NCBI GenBank assembly: GCA_003255065.1
Contig: QAOA01003028.1
Location: 1,008,351 to 1,072,350 of the forward strand
Direction of reading: 5' to 3'
DNA: 64,000 nucleotides
From: Cercis canadensis
Taxonomy: Eukaryota; Streptophyta; Magnoliopsida; Fabales; Fabaceae
The notes below the pieces were generated by a model, which was not told where the DNA came from, did no database searches, and saw only the letters and a list, made by a program, of their open reading frames with translations. Below are positions 35,640 through 52,418 of the stretch, in pieces (the first letter of the stretch is position 1; the number at the start of each line of letters is the position of its first letter). Position numbers and translations under genes: made by a program.

Positions 35640-36794
35640 GAGGAAGAACCCTCCGATCGCGTGACGAAAGAAAAAGTGGGAGAAGTTTTTTTTTTTGATA
35701 AAAATGAGTCACATGGCATTATTTAAATTATAAAATATTTTTAATGATGTTAAATGGTTAAGATTTAACAAATATGATAATATTATGTTAAATGATAATA
35801 CGACTGAATCCAACTTTCACTAAAAGATAAATTTAAAAACAATAATTATAATTTATTTAATTATTTTTTAAATGAGCAGCCTAAATTTATTTGTTAATTG
35901 TGATTTATGTCCTAAGTCACAAGACTAATTATCATGCCACAACATCACGTGGGTCCCAGTGACCATGGGTCTATCACCGACGCGTAAAAATCTGTCCCCG
36001 ATATTATGCCAAAAAAAAGGGGACTAAAGAAGGTTGTAAAAGAGGTTGTCGCTGTCTTAGCTCCTTTGGGCTTAGAATAGATGTGATAAATTTTTTTTAT
36101 TAAGAATTTAGAATATTTTTTTTAATTTTAATATTATTAAAAATAAAAATTGTATGATACTAATATTATACTTGACAATAAATATATGTATTTTTTATAT
36201 TTTATTAAATATAAATATAATTTATTTTATTTTTTAAAATAAATTTAAAAATAATTAATTTATATACCTATTATTTTTATATAATTAATTTTATATAATA
36301 TGATATATTACGTAAATATAAAAAAATATATAAATTTTTTTATTAAAAATAATTTAAAAAATTAATTCAAATAAAAATATATCAAAAATAAATAATTTAT
36401 TTTAATTCTGTTAAATTCAATTTAATTTTTTAAGATTTTAACGACTATATTAAAATTAAAAATTAATTTTATTCTTAACTTTCAATAATTTTTATTTTTA
36501 TCCCGCTTGCATCGGTGAGATAAGATAGAGTCGAGCTAAAAAAAGCAGTAGTCCAGCTGCCAATTAATGTTCGCTGCGTAGGCAGTGGATCTAGGGGTAG
36601 GTGGTACAAGTTGCCAAAACCTAACTCCTTGGCGGTCAAAAGAATACTACTGCTACTGTAAAAATAACAAAACGACAAACAAATCCCGCGTATTAAATCC
36701 GTTGATGGTGCGAAGGTCCCTAATCATTTTCATTTCTTAGGGATTAGAGGGAGAGAGAGAAGCGTGAAGCGTAGAAGAGGTATTATCTCTGAAA
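35640..36794. other. AT-rich DNA then the CGS promoter and leader
   Basis: 35700-36480 is extremely AT-rich, with no gene. From about 36680 the composition shifts, and the GAGAGAGAGA tract just before the ATG at 36795 probably lies in the 5' UTR. I could not place a TATA box with confidence. Confidence 0.45.
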
Positions 36795-40813
<4,019 letters not shown>

Positions 40814-42420
40814 AGAGTAAACACCTATGCCTTTTTATTTGTTTACCTTTATCCTTTGCTATCGAGTCTGGTGATTCAATTGAATTTTGATCACCAAATG
40901 TTCTGTTGGTTTTCTGTTCAAGATTTTTCACATCAATGATATGATAAATTGCTGAAGGTTGATGTGTTCCATATAATGTTTTCGATTCCCCATCATATCC
41001 TTGAAAAAGTGTAAAAACCCAGTATTAAAAGAATAAATTCCTTGGGGCCTGGTGTTAAAGCGTTTTCTTTAATCCTTTTGTTGGGCAACGACACTAGACG
41101 CCTATCGGCCTATGCGACAATTGATTTGTTGGATCAAACATTTCTCGATTCCACATTAGCTGTAATTAATGATTAAACGTGAAAAAAAATGTCTTTCCAA
41201 ATCGATTGAAGTATAAGGATGTTGGTGTGTTCATCCTAATACCCAACTTCAACATGTTGTGTTTCAACTAAGGATGATTGGGAGTAAGGTCTACTCCACC
41301 TTCGATCCAATATTTAACCCGCAAAGAATATAAAATTCTGTTTTAAATTTGAGATTATGAGAAAAAAGAGAGAAAATAATGATTTTGGTGTCTTCCAAGG
41401 TGTTTAGTTGGGCTAAGGCTATGTACTTTGTTCTGTTAGGTAAATCTTTAGTCTACATTTTTTTATGTGTTTATAAAATTATTAACTCTTAGAATACACA
41501 ATATTTATCTCATGTTTGCACAATTATGATTTAAAGTTAGAATTATTGCGTATGCTCTTTCCCTAAGTTCAATTATAATCAGATAAAGCTCACTCACTTT
41601 GTTAAGGATATAGATCCATTGATTTCCTTATTTGTAAAGGAGATAAAAAGAATGAAAAGTTGAGTGTTTTTGGCTTTTGCTAAGAAAAATAAAATTGCGT
41701 TTCTATGTTTGAGCTTCCATGAATGTCCTTGCATTTATGCGGGTTTGCAGCAAAGTGTGTGAATGTTTTATACGGGGCTCTCAGCATAGTGCTGGTATGC
41801 CCCAGTACTATTAAAGGTGGTGATTCGAGTTCAAGTGAGGAGACAAGGTGGCCAATGAAGCCAACCATGAGGCTATTGTTTGTTTGTTTTTCCTTCTAAT
41901 GTGTGTTAAAGGCAACAATTAAGGGATTTCTAATGAATAATTATGGACTCTCCAGAACTAACCACGACTAACCTATGAGGACATCTCAACAATTGAGCTT
42001 TTGGTACTCTATTTGAGTTAAAATTTCATTAGTAGAAAAAAAAACCTAGACTTGGTGAGACTACATTCAGATTATCCATTTGGGTGCTCATCTATTTTAG
42101 TTACTTTTTCTAGTCTCAGTTTGCCTAAAACTTTCTCGACTTGTTTGAGTTTGCCAATGCAAAATCTGTAAATCCTTAGAATCATTCAGTCTCATACTAT
42201 CGATAATCTTTTTATAATTTCAAATTAAAGGAATTCTCTGAACTTTTGTCAAAAGAAAAGCCAATGGACTTTACAACCAACTTTTTTGGTCTTTTGTTAT
42301 GTAACCACCCTTGGAAAAAAAACAAAAAACAAAAAAAAAGCTAGAGGAAAGTGTAGGTGTATGTGTATAATTTAAATTCTATGTTTATTTTAAGTTATTT
42401 TGGTAGATAATCAATATCAC
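40814..42420. other. CGS 3' UTR and intergenic DNA before the tRNA
   Basis: The CGS 3' UTR presumably covers the first few hundred bases; I see no canonical AATAAA close to the stop. A segment at about 41756-41870 with CAGCATAGTGCTGG and GGTGATTCGAGTTC resembles pol III A and B boxes and could be a SINE fragment. No other gene is seen. Confidence 0.45.
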
Positions 42421-42493
42421 GGGGATGTAGCTCAAATGGTAGAGCGCTCGCTTTGCATGCGAGAGGCACGGGGTTCGATCCCCCGCATCTCCA
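42421..42493 (+). tRNA. tRNA-Ala (anticodon TGC)
   Basis: The 73-nt cloverleaf has acceptor stem GGGGATG paired with CATCTCC (one G-U), D arm GCTCAAATGGTAGAGC, anticodon stem CTCGC/GCGAG with loop TTTGCAT (anticodon TGC at 42454-42456), T arm closed around GTTCGATCC, and discriminator A at 42493. The A box (TAGCTCAAATGG) and B box (GGTTCGATCC) are intact, so pol III transcription is expected. There is no intron. It is a nuclear gene with no organelle DNA around it. Confidence 0.95.
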
Positions 42494-42498
42494 CTCAA

Positions 42499-42505
42499 TT
42501 TTTTT
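42499..42505 (+). terminator. Pol III terminator of tRNA-Ala
   Basis: A run of seven Ts starts six bases after the tRNA gene, the usual pol III termination signal. Confidence 0.8.
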
Positions 42506-44274
42506 GTTTTCCAAGTTTAGAACGACATTGAGGTGAATATAGTCAACAGTCCCAAATAAAATAAACTTATCTAAAACAGTATCTCTGTATATGTTGTGTG
42601 TGTGTTATTCCTCAAAGTCATCGTTTAAATACAAGAAGTAAGAACCTATGATATCTCCTGATTCCTACTATTTCTTCTAAACGTACGCCTAACAGAAATG
42701 CCAAGATATGGCTTCTGTCTAACGTGTGGCAAAGGGTCACTGTACAGATATGCCTATCAGTCCCTACTATACATGGCTAACCATAAATATATATCCTAAT
42801 AACTTACATTTTACTGAGGAAAAGTTCAAAGTTCAAACATCCCTATTGCAATTTGGCCTATGTTTCGTGGTCATTCTCGTGATTTGAGAAGATTACTCTA
42901 ATCCCTTTAATTAATGGAATGTAATTGTTCCTACACCCCTGCCCATAAAATTTCAACACTTCTTTTATTCAATTGTTGCTTTCCCATTTACTCACAAGGT
43001 CAAGGATCTAGTTTGTTACTGTAAATGCCTGAAGACTTATATCTAGAAAAGCCACTAACGAACAAAAGGAGAAGTAAATTGACACTTTTATAATTACAAG
43101 TTGACAACCTAAGAACTTGCCCAAAGGGAAAGGTATATATCATTTGATGAAAATGGTATAATCTATGATCATTTTTCTCTACTTTTACCAAGTAAGAAGA
43201 TTGAAAGCATTTAATTTCCTCTCATCTTTATTTAGCAAATAAACTCTTTCATATATGAAGCTTGTTCAGCGTTAAATAAACTCAAATCTCCTTACCAATC
43301 ATTATATATAATTAATTAATTAAGAGCGATTAGAGTGACAAGGATCAAAATCCTACTGTTTAATAAAAGAGACTCTAACACTATATCAAAAAATTAATTC
43401 TCTTAAAAACTTCAACTATTAGGAGAAAGCTCAAAGAATGAAATTACATCTAACAAATATAAATTATATTTTTCTGTTTTCATAAAATGATTAGCGTCAA
43501 AATGAATATTTTATTCTGAGAAACTGGTCCAGCTAGAAAGCTCATGACAATCAAAGATATTTGGGATTTAATAACTGCTTGATTCCTCGCAGCAAATTTT
43601 CTTCTTAGGTTAGTAACTAACCTCAAAACTGCATTTAGCTATAAGAAACTGCTATTCGCAAGTATTGAGCTTTCTATATATTGGCAACTGCTTCATATCT
43701 TTGCATTTGTGGTTGTACTTAACCGTTATCTCGTTAGAGGATGTGAATACCATCATGTTTTCGTGGCATCATAAAAGACTTGTAATCGGTCCCCACTAGA
43801 TAATGACTGTTCTTGGAACTATTTGGTGACATAGACTATAATTTTACTTTGTCTTATTTCTATAATCAATTATATAGAACTGCAATAATTTGCCACATGT
43901 TTTGATTCTGATGAACTTTTATAGAAAGCGAGGAAAGCGATTTCTTATTTAATCATATCCGTAGCATCAAAAGGAGTCAATTTTTCATAAATGAACCAAA
44001 CTATCAAAGGAGCCATTATTGACATTTGAATCTAGCTGCGGCTGCTGAAGAGAGCATTGATCTACTCCATTCGTATTGAAGAGAGCATTGATATACTCCA
44101 CTCGGATGTTTGAAGGCCCTGCGGACACGAAGTGATTGGTTAAAGTGATTGTGTGTCTATTTGTATTTGAAGCCTGCAAGTACTTAAATCTTATACTTGG
44201 TAGAAATTCATTTGTGAGCGATGTGGGTATCAAAGCAATGTAAAATATAAAAATTTGACATTAAAAAAACATAA
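42506..44274. other. Intergenic DNA
   Basis: I see no supported gene. Around 44030-44100 the phrase GAAGAGAGCATTGAT..TACTCCA is repeated twice within 45 bp. The minus-strand frame at 43985-44233 crosses it and has no motif. Confidence 0.5.
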
Positions 44275-44531
44275 GAGTAAAACTCTTTTTTAGTCATTAA
44301 AAAATACAGTCACTGATAAATTCGTCCTCCAAAAATTTTCGGTGACAAATTGGTCATTGAATTATTATTCTGTTGGAAAAATTGGTCCTTAAATATCGCT
44401 AACAGGACCCTACCGGAAGTCTAATTTGTCCGACGAAATAATAATTCAAGGACCAATTTGTTACCGAAATTTTGTGGAGAATAAATTTGTCAGTGGCTGC
44501 ATTTTTCAAGGACTGAAAAAAAGTTTTACTC
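44275..44531. mobile_element. Mutator-like MITE, 257 bp
   Basis: The ends GAGTAAAACTC and GTTTTACTC are inverted repeats that extend inward for about 80 bp (for example ATTTTCGGTGACAAATTGGT against its complement). A perfect 9-bp target duplication AAAACATAA lies at 44266-44274 and 44532-44540. The terminal GAGTAAAAC is shared with the Pack-MULE at 14726 and the MITE at 60148, so they belong to one superfamily and possibly share a transposase source. Confidence 0.8.
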
Positions 44532-44540
44532 AAAACATAA

Positions 44541-46084
44541 TGTGTAGTATTTAATAATTGAATTAACCCAAAATTAAAGAATACATATAAGTTTTTGAGT
44601 TAAGTTAGTGGTTGTTTAAGTTTGTTATGCTAGATATTCCCTAAATATACGACATGTTATTTTCCAAGAACACCCTGAAAATCTCCATCTTCTAAAATTT
44701 TTTGGGTTCGTATTTAACGAAGTGAACAATAACACTTTATTACTTAAATCATTGAAAGAAAATATCCTATATGAGCCTAACAAAAAAATTGTTTAACTCA
44801 TTGAAAGAACATATCCTAAATGAGCCTTAACAAAAAAAAAAAAATCACTATTATAACTGTGCAAATAGTGGAGTATTTGACTCCACCAAGTATCTTAGGT
44901 ACGACTAATTTTTTGAAGAACCCGAGTAGTAGATACATCATTTACCTTAGTTTCAAATATTCATATCTAATCAGTAAGATTACCATTTTTGAACATTGAA
45001 GTACATTTAATAATTTAAGATTTTAAAGTAAATTGATTTTTTTTTTTGACATGACATCGAAACTTTTCAGACTAAATCGTAAAAAATTTAATTCTTGCTG
45101 CACTCATTTGAATAATAAAATTAGACTCGGACATAAGCCAAGGTAGGCCTATGCATGCTTAAGGCTATAATGCTTTCATAAGAAGGCGTGGCTCAGAATT
45201 AAAACGCTTTATAAAATTTATACCAATTAACTTGAGTTTTTAAACTGACTTGGGTTTTTTTTTTTTTTTGATATAACAGCATAGAAGTTGTTCGCATATT
45301 TAAATGGTCATAATGTTACAGTGTCTCCATTATTGTGAGAAAAATGTTATTTATATACTTTAAATTTAAATCTTTTTTTTTTTTTTTTAAATGGCCTAGG
45401 GTGAAATGTATATGGAAAGACATGACTTTAAGATATATGAGAAACGTTTCTTTTATTGTGACAATTATTTTGTTAACCTCATTAATTCGTGTATACATTT
45501 AAAATCAATTTGTCATGCAATTTGATATGGCCAATGAACTTTCCCCTTTCTCTTTCCCTCAATTTTTAATCCATTAAAATGGGCAATGTTTTTATCTTTT
45601 CATTTTAGAGCACTGCAACTGCAGTATCTGGCGCATCATATTGAATCATATCCATTTTCTGATTTTAGCAAAATTCTTCTTCCTTTAGCTGCAAGAGCGT
45701 TATTCTAAATTAAAAAATTAATCAGCAAGGTATGAATGTTCATATAGACAAGAAAAAATAAACTCACAAAAAGAAAATAATTCAAAGTGATCCATAAAAA
45801 GACAAGGACAGAGAGACAGGATACTCCTGCTCCCTGCCTACCCTTGCCAATGCCCCACCACCCCACTAAGGCGGTAGTGGCTTGAATCAGGAGCCGTGTA
45901 GTTCAATTATTATTACGTACTGTGATAGGGCAAATTTGACAAGTAATTTAACGTAATTTTGGAACCACGTGTTACAATTAATCTCATGGTTAATTCTGTG
46001 GAGACCAGGCTATGCAAGTTGATGCCCTGCAAATCTTTCAATAGGTAAAAGTTCATGTTTTATTAATTGGGAAATGGCCTAGTT

Positions 46085-46119
<35 letters not shown>

Positions 46120-46249
46120 GGAGAAGGTGTTTACACACTTAGTGTAGAGGGGTATAAACAATTTAAGTCATACAAAAGGTTTGAGTTAATGTGGGCCTAT
46201 TTAAAGCTTAAGCGGGTGAATCAAATTTGGGTTGTGCTATATGTGCAGG
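44541..46249. other. Intergenic DNA upstream of MYB-A
   Basis: No gene is seen. A TA run followed by a GA microsatellite occupies about 46087-46120 and belongs to the proximal promoter of MYB-A. T runs occur near 45253 and 45372. Confidence 0.5.
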
Positions 46250-46257
46250 TATATATA
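46250..46257 (+). promoter_or_regulatory. TATA box of MYB-A
   Basis: TATATATA lies 57 bp before the ATG at 46315, a distance that fits transcription start near 46280 and a short leader. Confidence 0.5.
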
Positions 46258-46314
46258 GTGAAAGTGTAGATTATCTTTACAATATAAACGTGTAAGGGTG
46301 TATCAGTGTTCCTC

Positions 46315-47286
46315 ATGGAGGGATCCTTAGGTGTAAGGAAAGGTGCGTGGAGTAAACAAGAGGATGACCTTCTTAGAGCTTGTATTCAACAGTACGGGGA
46401 GGGTACATGGCACCTGATTCCTCAAAGAGCAGGTACTATTGGCATATTATATTGAGTTGGGTTAACTACAAACAATGATCATATTGAATTGCATTGAACA
46501 AGTTACAGATTAAACACAAGTAGATTATATGTTCATTATATCTTACTTGCGTTTCTTGCAGGCTTGAATCGATGCCGGAAAAGCTGCAGACTTCGATGGT
46601 TAAACTATCTGAAACCAGAAATCAAGAGGGGGAGCTTCGCTGAAGATGAAGTGGATATGATTATAAGGTTGCATAGACTCTTGGGAAACAGGTGTGTATA
46701 TATATAAGTTCAAATACTTGCTATTTTTGCGCATTTTGTATGTAATAAGTGCAAGTGTATATATATGTTGGACTAAACAAGCATAGTTTGTGTATATAGA
46801 TGGACGCTGATTGCGGGAAGACTACCTGGAAGAACACCAAATGATGTAAAAAACTACTGGAACACGTACATGCGCAAGAAGGAACTCTCTCACAAGAAAG
46901 AAGAAAAGGAAAAGCGCAAAGAAGCCTTCAAAACCCATGAAATAATAAAGCCTCAACCTCGAACCTTCTCAAAAAATTCACCTTGGGTGGGAGGGAAGCA
47001 AATAGGTGAATTTGATGACAGTATCAAACAGTGCAGCACTGAAGCAAATGCAGCTTCACCATCGTTTCCAGAGAATTGGTTAGAGAGTTTGTTGGAGGAA
47101 TCGGGAAGTTGCAGATGCGAGGGGAATAGCCTATGCTCTTCATGTGCACAAGAAGAAAAGCTCGTACTTGACCTCTGGGATGAGGAACTCAATGCAATGA
47201 CGACAAAAGCTCAACACATTCGTGTGGAAGGTCAGTGTTGGAATGACTTTGCTTTCAACACCAGCATGTGGGATTCTCTACTTTAA
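46315..47286 (+). CDS. MYB10/PAP1-like: R2R3-MYB, subgroup 6 anthocyanin-type activator (MYB-A)
   Basis: Exons 46315-46432 (118 bp), 46562-46691 (130 bp) and 46800-47286 (487 bp) join to 244 aa with GT-AG introns. [20 protein letters not shown] opens R2 (W12, W32, W52). R3 ends at NDVKNYW (97-103). The bHLH-binding pattern is present as D71-M-II-R75-xxx-L79-x6-L86-xxx-R90, with Met in place of the usual second-position Leu. The subgroup 6 motif appears as KPQPRTF (133-139). The residue before NDV is Pro where Ala is usual in dicot anthocyanin MYBs. Relatives PAP1/MYB75 and MYB10 act with TT8-type bHLH and TTG1-type WD40 proteins to switch on late anthocyanin genes. The acidic tail has DLWDEEL and ends SMWDSLL. 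The gene looks intact and converges with MYB-B 3.7 kb away. Confidence 0.92.
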
Positions 47287-49480
47287 ATGAGATTTTCCTA
47301 TGCTGGTATTGTGTATGGATATTTAAGATATCCAGTATCTTAAATGCTTATATCTGTTCTGTGTGCCTGCATCTTGTTTTATATATCGTTTTTTTATATT
47401 CCATGAATGTTTAATTTTCAGTGTTTTTTTAACTGTCATACCAAATGTACATCAGGTGTATCTTGTACTACCTCCAATAATGTGTTTCAAAGAGGGAAAA
47501 CAAGTGAATAGTGAACAAGATGGAGTTGAAACGAGTGAAATTAGACACTAAGATTTTAATTACAATGTGTATCATTTGAAAGCGACATTCATATCTTGTT
47601 ATTTCAGTGCATTTTTTACCCTTTTGCTGAACTGTTATTATAGACCATGCATCGTCTACTTAATTGGTATTTTTTACGAATAGCTTTAATGTGTGTTGTG
47701 CTATTCTACTTCATTAATTGGACATGTCCTCCTTACTTAGAGATTGTTTGGAACACTAGGTTTTCAGAAATATTGAATTCATTTGTGTATGAATTGTTTT
47801 TTAAGAAACTTGTTCAAAACCAGCTTAAGAATTTAATTTATTTATAAATTATTTTGTCTATAATATTAATTTGATTATTTGTAAATTCAATAACTTTTAA
47901 CAATTTTTTTTTTTTAAATTCGTTTCTATTTATAGGTGTCCTAAACACACTCAAGAAGATTGATTATATTGTATGTACTATCGGTACCAATAATTTTTTT
48001 TTTGGTAGTAGTGCGAGTGTACTAATCTCCAACACTATAGATAATAATACTCATCTAAGATTAGGTGACCCATCTGAACTTTTGTTAGTTATGATAGATC
48101 ATAAACTTTAAATTAAAATATTCTACAAACTACATTACGTGATAGGATGAATCTAATTGATTTCTCTAACTCTTTTTTTTTTTTTAATAAAACTTAGATT
48201 TTGTTTCATTGCAATTTATATATAGTTTTATACACAAAGTTTTATGGTTGGCATGGAGTGCCAGGAACAAAATCATTTTCAGTCATTCTCAGCTCAATGT
48301 TCATAACACTATCTGGCAAACCGTAAGCCATAATTATTTGAAAATTTGCATTTTGATTATACACTTTCTGTGAAGAAGACAACGTTCAACTTGGACTCTG
48401 CTAGACCAGCAAGTGCTATATACCAAAAAAAAAACCATATATATCTTAATGAGACTACTTCAAGTACCAAAATGAATTGTAGAAACTCTTCTGAGAGACT
48501 ATAGTTAAATAAATCAATAGTATGATTTATGAAAAATTAACAAAATATTTATACCTAAAACAAAATAAAGTGCTCTTTATCTTTAGTACAAAAGGCTCTA
48601 AATATATTTTTTGCTAATCAAAAGTTGCTCTTTGGCAATGCCTATATATTGATAATTCGATTTGAATCCTATTCATATGTCTGTAGATATTCACTAATTT
48701 TCATTCATTTTACCTTGAAACTGTAGCAATTTATCTATTCTGAATATATATATTTTTTAATATAAAGGTCGTAAAACCGTTAGTGTGATTACCTGGATCC
48801 TTTAGTGGGCTTTCGGACCTGATCCAGCCCAATTGAAGTCCAGTATACTGTAGCTTAGCTCCATACTATATCTCAGGTTTGCACCGAATCACACCAGCCC
48901 TTTTCTATGAATAGGACCTACCATCTACCCTCTATGTTTAGACAAGTGTGTTATATGATAAACTGACCAAAATACATTTTCGAGTTATATGATTATTTTG
49001 TGTAAAATATATGATTATTGTATTTTTCAATAACCATATATTAAACACAAAAGCTCATATTTTACATATAATCACATAACTTAAAGAGTAATTTAGTAAT
49101 TTCATTGTATAGTGCACTTACTTGAAAATATATTGAACATCTCAAATTGCATATTCTTTTTCCCTAGTTGTTTTGCAAGTTCTCCATTTTGGCAATCCTT
49201 ACCCGAATTACTCCACCTACAACCCATTGCATCTTAGTCCATGTCTATAATTGTGGTGTAATTTCTTTTCAAAATTTGAAGAGTCATAGGGCCCCTCTTT
49301 GTTTACCTATTTTATTTTATTTTTCTTTATCTGTTTTCAATTTTTAAACGGAGAAAAACACAAGATTTGTTTGACTGGCCTGTTTTTAACAATTGAGTTT
49401 CCAAAACTATCAGTTTTTTTAACATTAGAAACCCGAACAACTTTCATTTTCCTTGAAAAACTGTTTTAAAAAAGACTTAA
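47287..49480. other. MYB-A 3' flank and intergenic DNA
   Basis: I see no further gene. Short open frames at 47363-47551 and 47647-47847 have no motif. The rest is AT-rich. Confidence 0.5.
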
Positions 49481-49639
49481 TTATAGTTTTGGTTCCTCAA
49501 TTTTAGCAAAAAGAATAATTTGGTTCCATATTTTGAAAATGAACTATTTGATTACTATATTTTCACAAAAGGAGCAGTTTTGGTCCTCTTTCTAATTTCT
49601 GTTGAAAATCTAATCGCACCCACGTGGTAATTATAACTT

Positions 49640-50040
49640 GATTGTTGCTATCCTACCTCACCCAAATGGGTGGGGTAAAAATGAAAAAAAAAAAATTTAT
49701 TGGGAGTTTGGAGCAAAATTTTTTTTTGATTTTGGTATCATTGTAAAGATATTGAAAAACTAAGTCATCCATGTGGAAGAACAATTAATTCCTTATAAAA
49801 TGCATAAACAGAGCAATATATGAAACATGCCGAAAAAGAGATGTTGTTTTGTTTTGACTATGTTAAATTCAAATCATGTCAATAATTTGAGGATGTAACC
49901 TATATTTGATGACTCAATTTTTTAAAATATTTGTGATAGTACCAAAATCAAAAGTTGATTCTACTCCAAACTCTTAATAATTTAATTTTCTATTTTTACC
50001 TCACCCATGAAGATAAGGTAGGATAGAGTCCACCTTATAA
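49640..50040. repeat. Inverted repeat, arms about 130 bp
   Basis: The left arm (about 49645-49775, with CCTACCTCACCC and GGGAGTTTGGAGCAAAA) and the right arm (about 49905-50035) are inverted copies of moderate identity with a spacer of about 130 bp. The sequence left of it (ATTATAGTTTTGGTTCCTCA at 49481-49500) is typical of MITE termini, so the element may start there. It is non-coding and probably a decayed DNA transposon. Confidence 0.45.
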
Positions 50041-50281
50041 CTCACTGTCTCTTTCTCTGGATAAGCCCAAAGGTGCATGTACTTTTTCTTTGTACTGTTT
50101 GGTGGATTTGGAGAGGTCGCCACGAAGAGTTGATGGAGGGACATCTTACTCCGATGATGTCTATTGTTCACCGAATTAAAGCCATGGTGTACATTTACAA
50201 AAAAATGTGTTTCTTTTTAACAAGGAAACTCAATGAAGCGAAGTAAGGTGAGTATCTTGGCAAGCTCCAAGTTTAGAAAAG

Positions 50282-50720
50282 GTGAAACTTAATGTTGACT
50301 GCAGTAGTTTGGGAAACCCGGGGAGAATAGGTTTTGGGGGTCTCATTCGAGATAGCCAAGGGTAGTGGCTTGGGGGTTTCTATGGCTATATTGGTGTTTG
50401 TACCAACCTCAAAGCAGAACTCATGGCTATTAGGAATGTCTTGCAAGCTTGCTGGGACAGAGGTATTAGGAAACTGACTTGCGAATCAGACTCTCTCGAG
50501 ACAATTAATTTGATAAAAAATACATATGTCAATTTTCACAGCTATGGGTGCATCTTAAGTAACATTAGACATCTTATGAGAAGAGGTTGGTAGTTGGATG
50601 TGAAGCTTGTGTTGAGAGAAGCTAATCAAGGGGCATATTTCATGTTGAAAGAGGAGCACAAGGGCATGAAGGTTGGTCATTTTATGATCAACCTCTCCCT
50701 GAAGTTTTGGTAATTTTGTT
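50282..50720 (+). pseudogene. RNase H-like (RVT_3) fragment
   Basis: VKLNVDCSSLGNPGRIGFGGLIRDSQG (50282-50362) is the N-terminal beta-hairpin block of the plant RNase H-like domain. It is followed by KAELMAIRNVLQACWDRGIRKLTCESDSLETINLI (to about 50516). At least two in-frame stops interrupt it (one right after DSQG). Family: terminal RNase H of plant LINEs, or a stand-alone relative. It lies between MYB-A and MYB-B and is dead. Confidence 0.65.
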
Positions 50721-51039
50721 GGCAGATAGGATGGCTGTTGGCTTCCTTTGGCCGTAGTTTTTTCGCTTTTTAACTCTTTGTAACTTAAAAAAATAAATAA
50801 ATAAGAGTACATTATAAAGGCGTCTCTAGATTCTCCACAGAAGAAGAAGAATAGTACAATATACATATAAGGTGAAATAAAATATAACAAGGGGTTGTAA
50901 AGAAAGTAAATATGCAAAATGCACACACTCTTATCTCGTATTTTCTACTTTCACGTCTATTATATCATTTAACACAGTACTCTAGAGAGTATATTCCAGC
51001 TGATAGTGTCTCAAGGAAAGCCATCTAAACTTTGGCTTT

Positions 51040-52314
51040 TCACAAAAAGGTTCCCATCCAGTGATCCAAGAAAACATTTTCCTCTTGCTCTTCTAAAAAC
51101 CATGAGCTGTCTTCGCCATCTCCCTTGTCATTTAACAAAATTTCCCACCATTCTGTTGAATTCTCCGACTGTTGTGGCGGCGAAGCTGGACACGGCTGAG
51201 CAGCACACTCTTTTTCACGATTAGTATCATCAGTAACTGCAATTGGTTTCTCTCTCAGCCAAGGTAAATTTCTTGATAAAGTTCGAGGTTGGGGCTTTAT
51301 TACAACATGGGTTTTTATCTTATTCTCAGGTTTCTCTTTGTCTTCTTTGGGATGGATCCCCTTGCGAATGTAGGAGTACCAATAGTTTTTTACATCATTC
51401 GATGTTCTTCCTGGAAGCCTTCCCGCAATCAGTGACCATCTACATATACGGAGTAAAGAGCAGAAATTAATAATCAAAAAGTTATAATTGTTACTTGTTT
51501 TCATCTCTCTTTTTTATCTTTACCTTTATGACTTTCTATTTGTCGCTCCAAATTTTGCAGTAACATTAGCTTCTTCACAAATCTTTATTTGCTAATAGAA
51601 ACTAGCTAGCTATATAGTTCGTTATGAATTAGTAGATAGTGCATATAGATATTATAAAGTGACCTATAATTACACCTGTTTCCCAAGAGTTTGTGAAACC
51701 TTTTAATCATATCAATTTCATCCTCAGCAAAGTCACCCCTCTTGATATTGGGCTTTAAATAGTTCAACCACCTCATTCTACAGCTTTTCCTGCATCTATT
51801 TAAGCCTGCAAAGTGAAAGGAGCTATGTTATTTATGTAAGTACTCAAAATATAGTATCTAATTAATTGTGTCCAATCTACAAAAAAAGAAATTGATTGTG
51901 TCTAATCTACAAACTTGTTTTAAACTTTTACCTGCTCTTTGCGGCACTTGATGCCATTTTTGTCTCTTGTTATTTGCCGGGTTAAACTTTTATTATTATT
52001 TTTTATTTTTTATTTTATGAAATTAGTGTAGTGGGATTGGGTCTCAAGTCATTCAAAAGACGAGGTCCAAAGACAAAAAAAGATGCAAGAATGAGGGGTA
52101 AGATTAATTTGAGGCTAACTCAAAGGAAATAATTGGGTATGAAGTGAGTATAAATTTGAGTATAACAATCTACAAACTTGTTTTTAAACTTTTTACCTGC
52201 TCTTTGAGGCACTAGATGCCATTTTCCTTCTCCATACTTTTGAATGCATGCCTTGAGAAGCTCATCTTCTTGTCTGCACCAAGCACCTTTTCTCACGCCT
52301 AAGGACTCCTTCAT
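51040..52314 (-). CDS. MYB10/PAP1-like: R2R3-MYB, subgroup 6 anthocyanin-type (MYB-B)
   Basis: Minus-strand exons 52314-52197 (118 bp), 51805-51676 (130 bp) and 51439-51040 (400 bp) join to 215 aa with GT-AG introns. It begins [20 protein letters not shown]. The second position of the usual GAWS/T is Cys. R3 carries D71-M-I-K-R75-FHK-L79-x6-L86-xxx-R90 for bHLH contact and ends SNDVKNYW. The subgroup 6 motif reads KPQPRTL, with Leu replacing Phe. The tail ([14 protein letters not shown]) is acidic and shorter than in MYB-A by about 29 residues. The in-frame ATG at 52323 would add three residues; the family pattern favours 52314. Intron 1 contains a second copy of the end of exon 1. TATATATA at 52411-52418 (minus strand) suits a start near 52385. 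It is probably functional and recently duplicated relative to MYB-A and MYB-C. Confidence 0.9.
51901..51961 (-). pseudogene. Second copy of the exon 1 end and donor inside MYB-B intron 1
   Basis: On the minus strand this segment encodes W-H-Q-V-P-Q-R-A-G, then a GTAAAAG donor and the intron start TTTAAAACAAGTTTGTAGATT. It matches 52166-52226 ([17 protein letters not shown]) with few changes. Reading frame and donor remain intact. It lacks the first two thirds of exon 1. It looks like the remains of another MYB copy left by unequal crossing-over or local duplication. Confidence 0.75.
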
Positions 52315-52410
52315 GACGTACACAGAGAGTCAATGTCCACTGACCACAAACAAACAAAAGTATATTAGCTGAGCTCACAATTTGTTCAGATCCATTCCCA
52401 TGTTCACCCT

Positions 52411-52418
52411 TATATATA
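52411..52418 (-). promoter_or_regulatory. TATA box of MYB-B
   Basis: TATATATA on the minus strand lies about 97 bp before the ATG at 52314. It resembles the TATA element of MYB-A in sequence. Confidence 0.5.
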
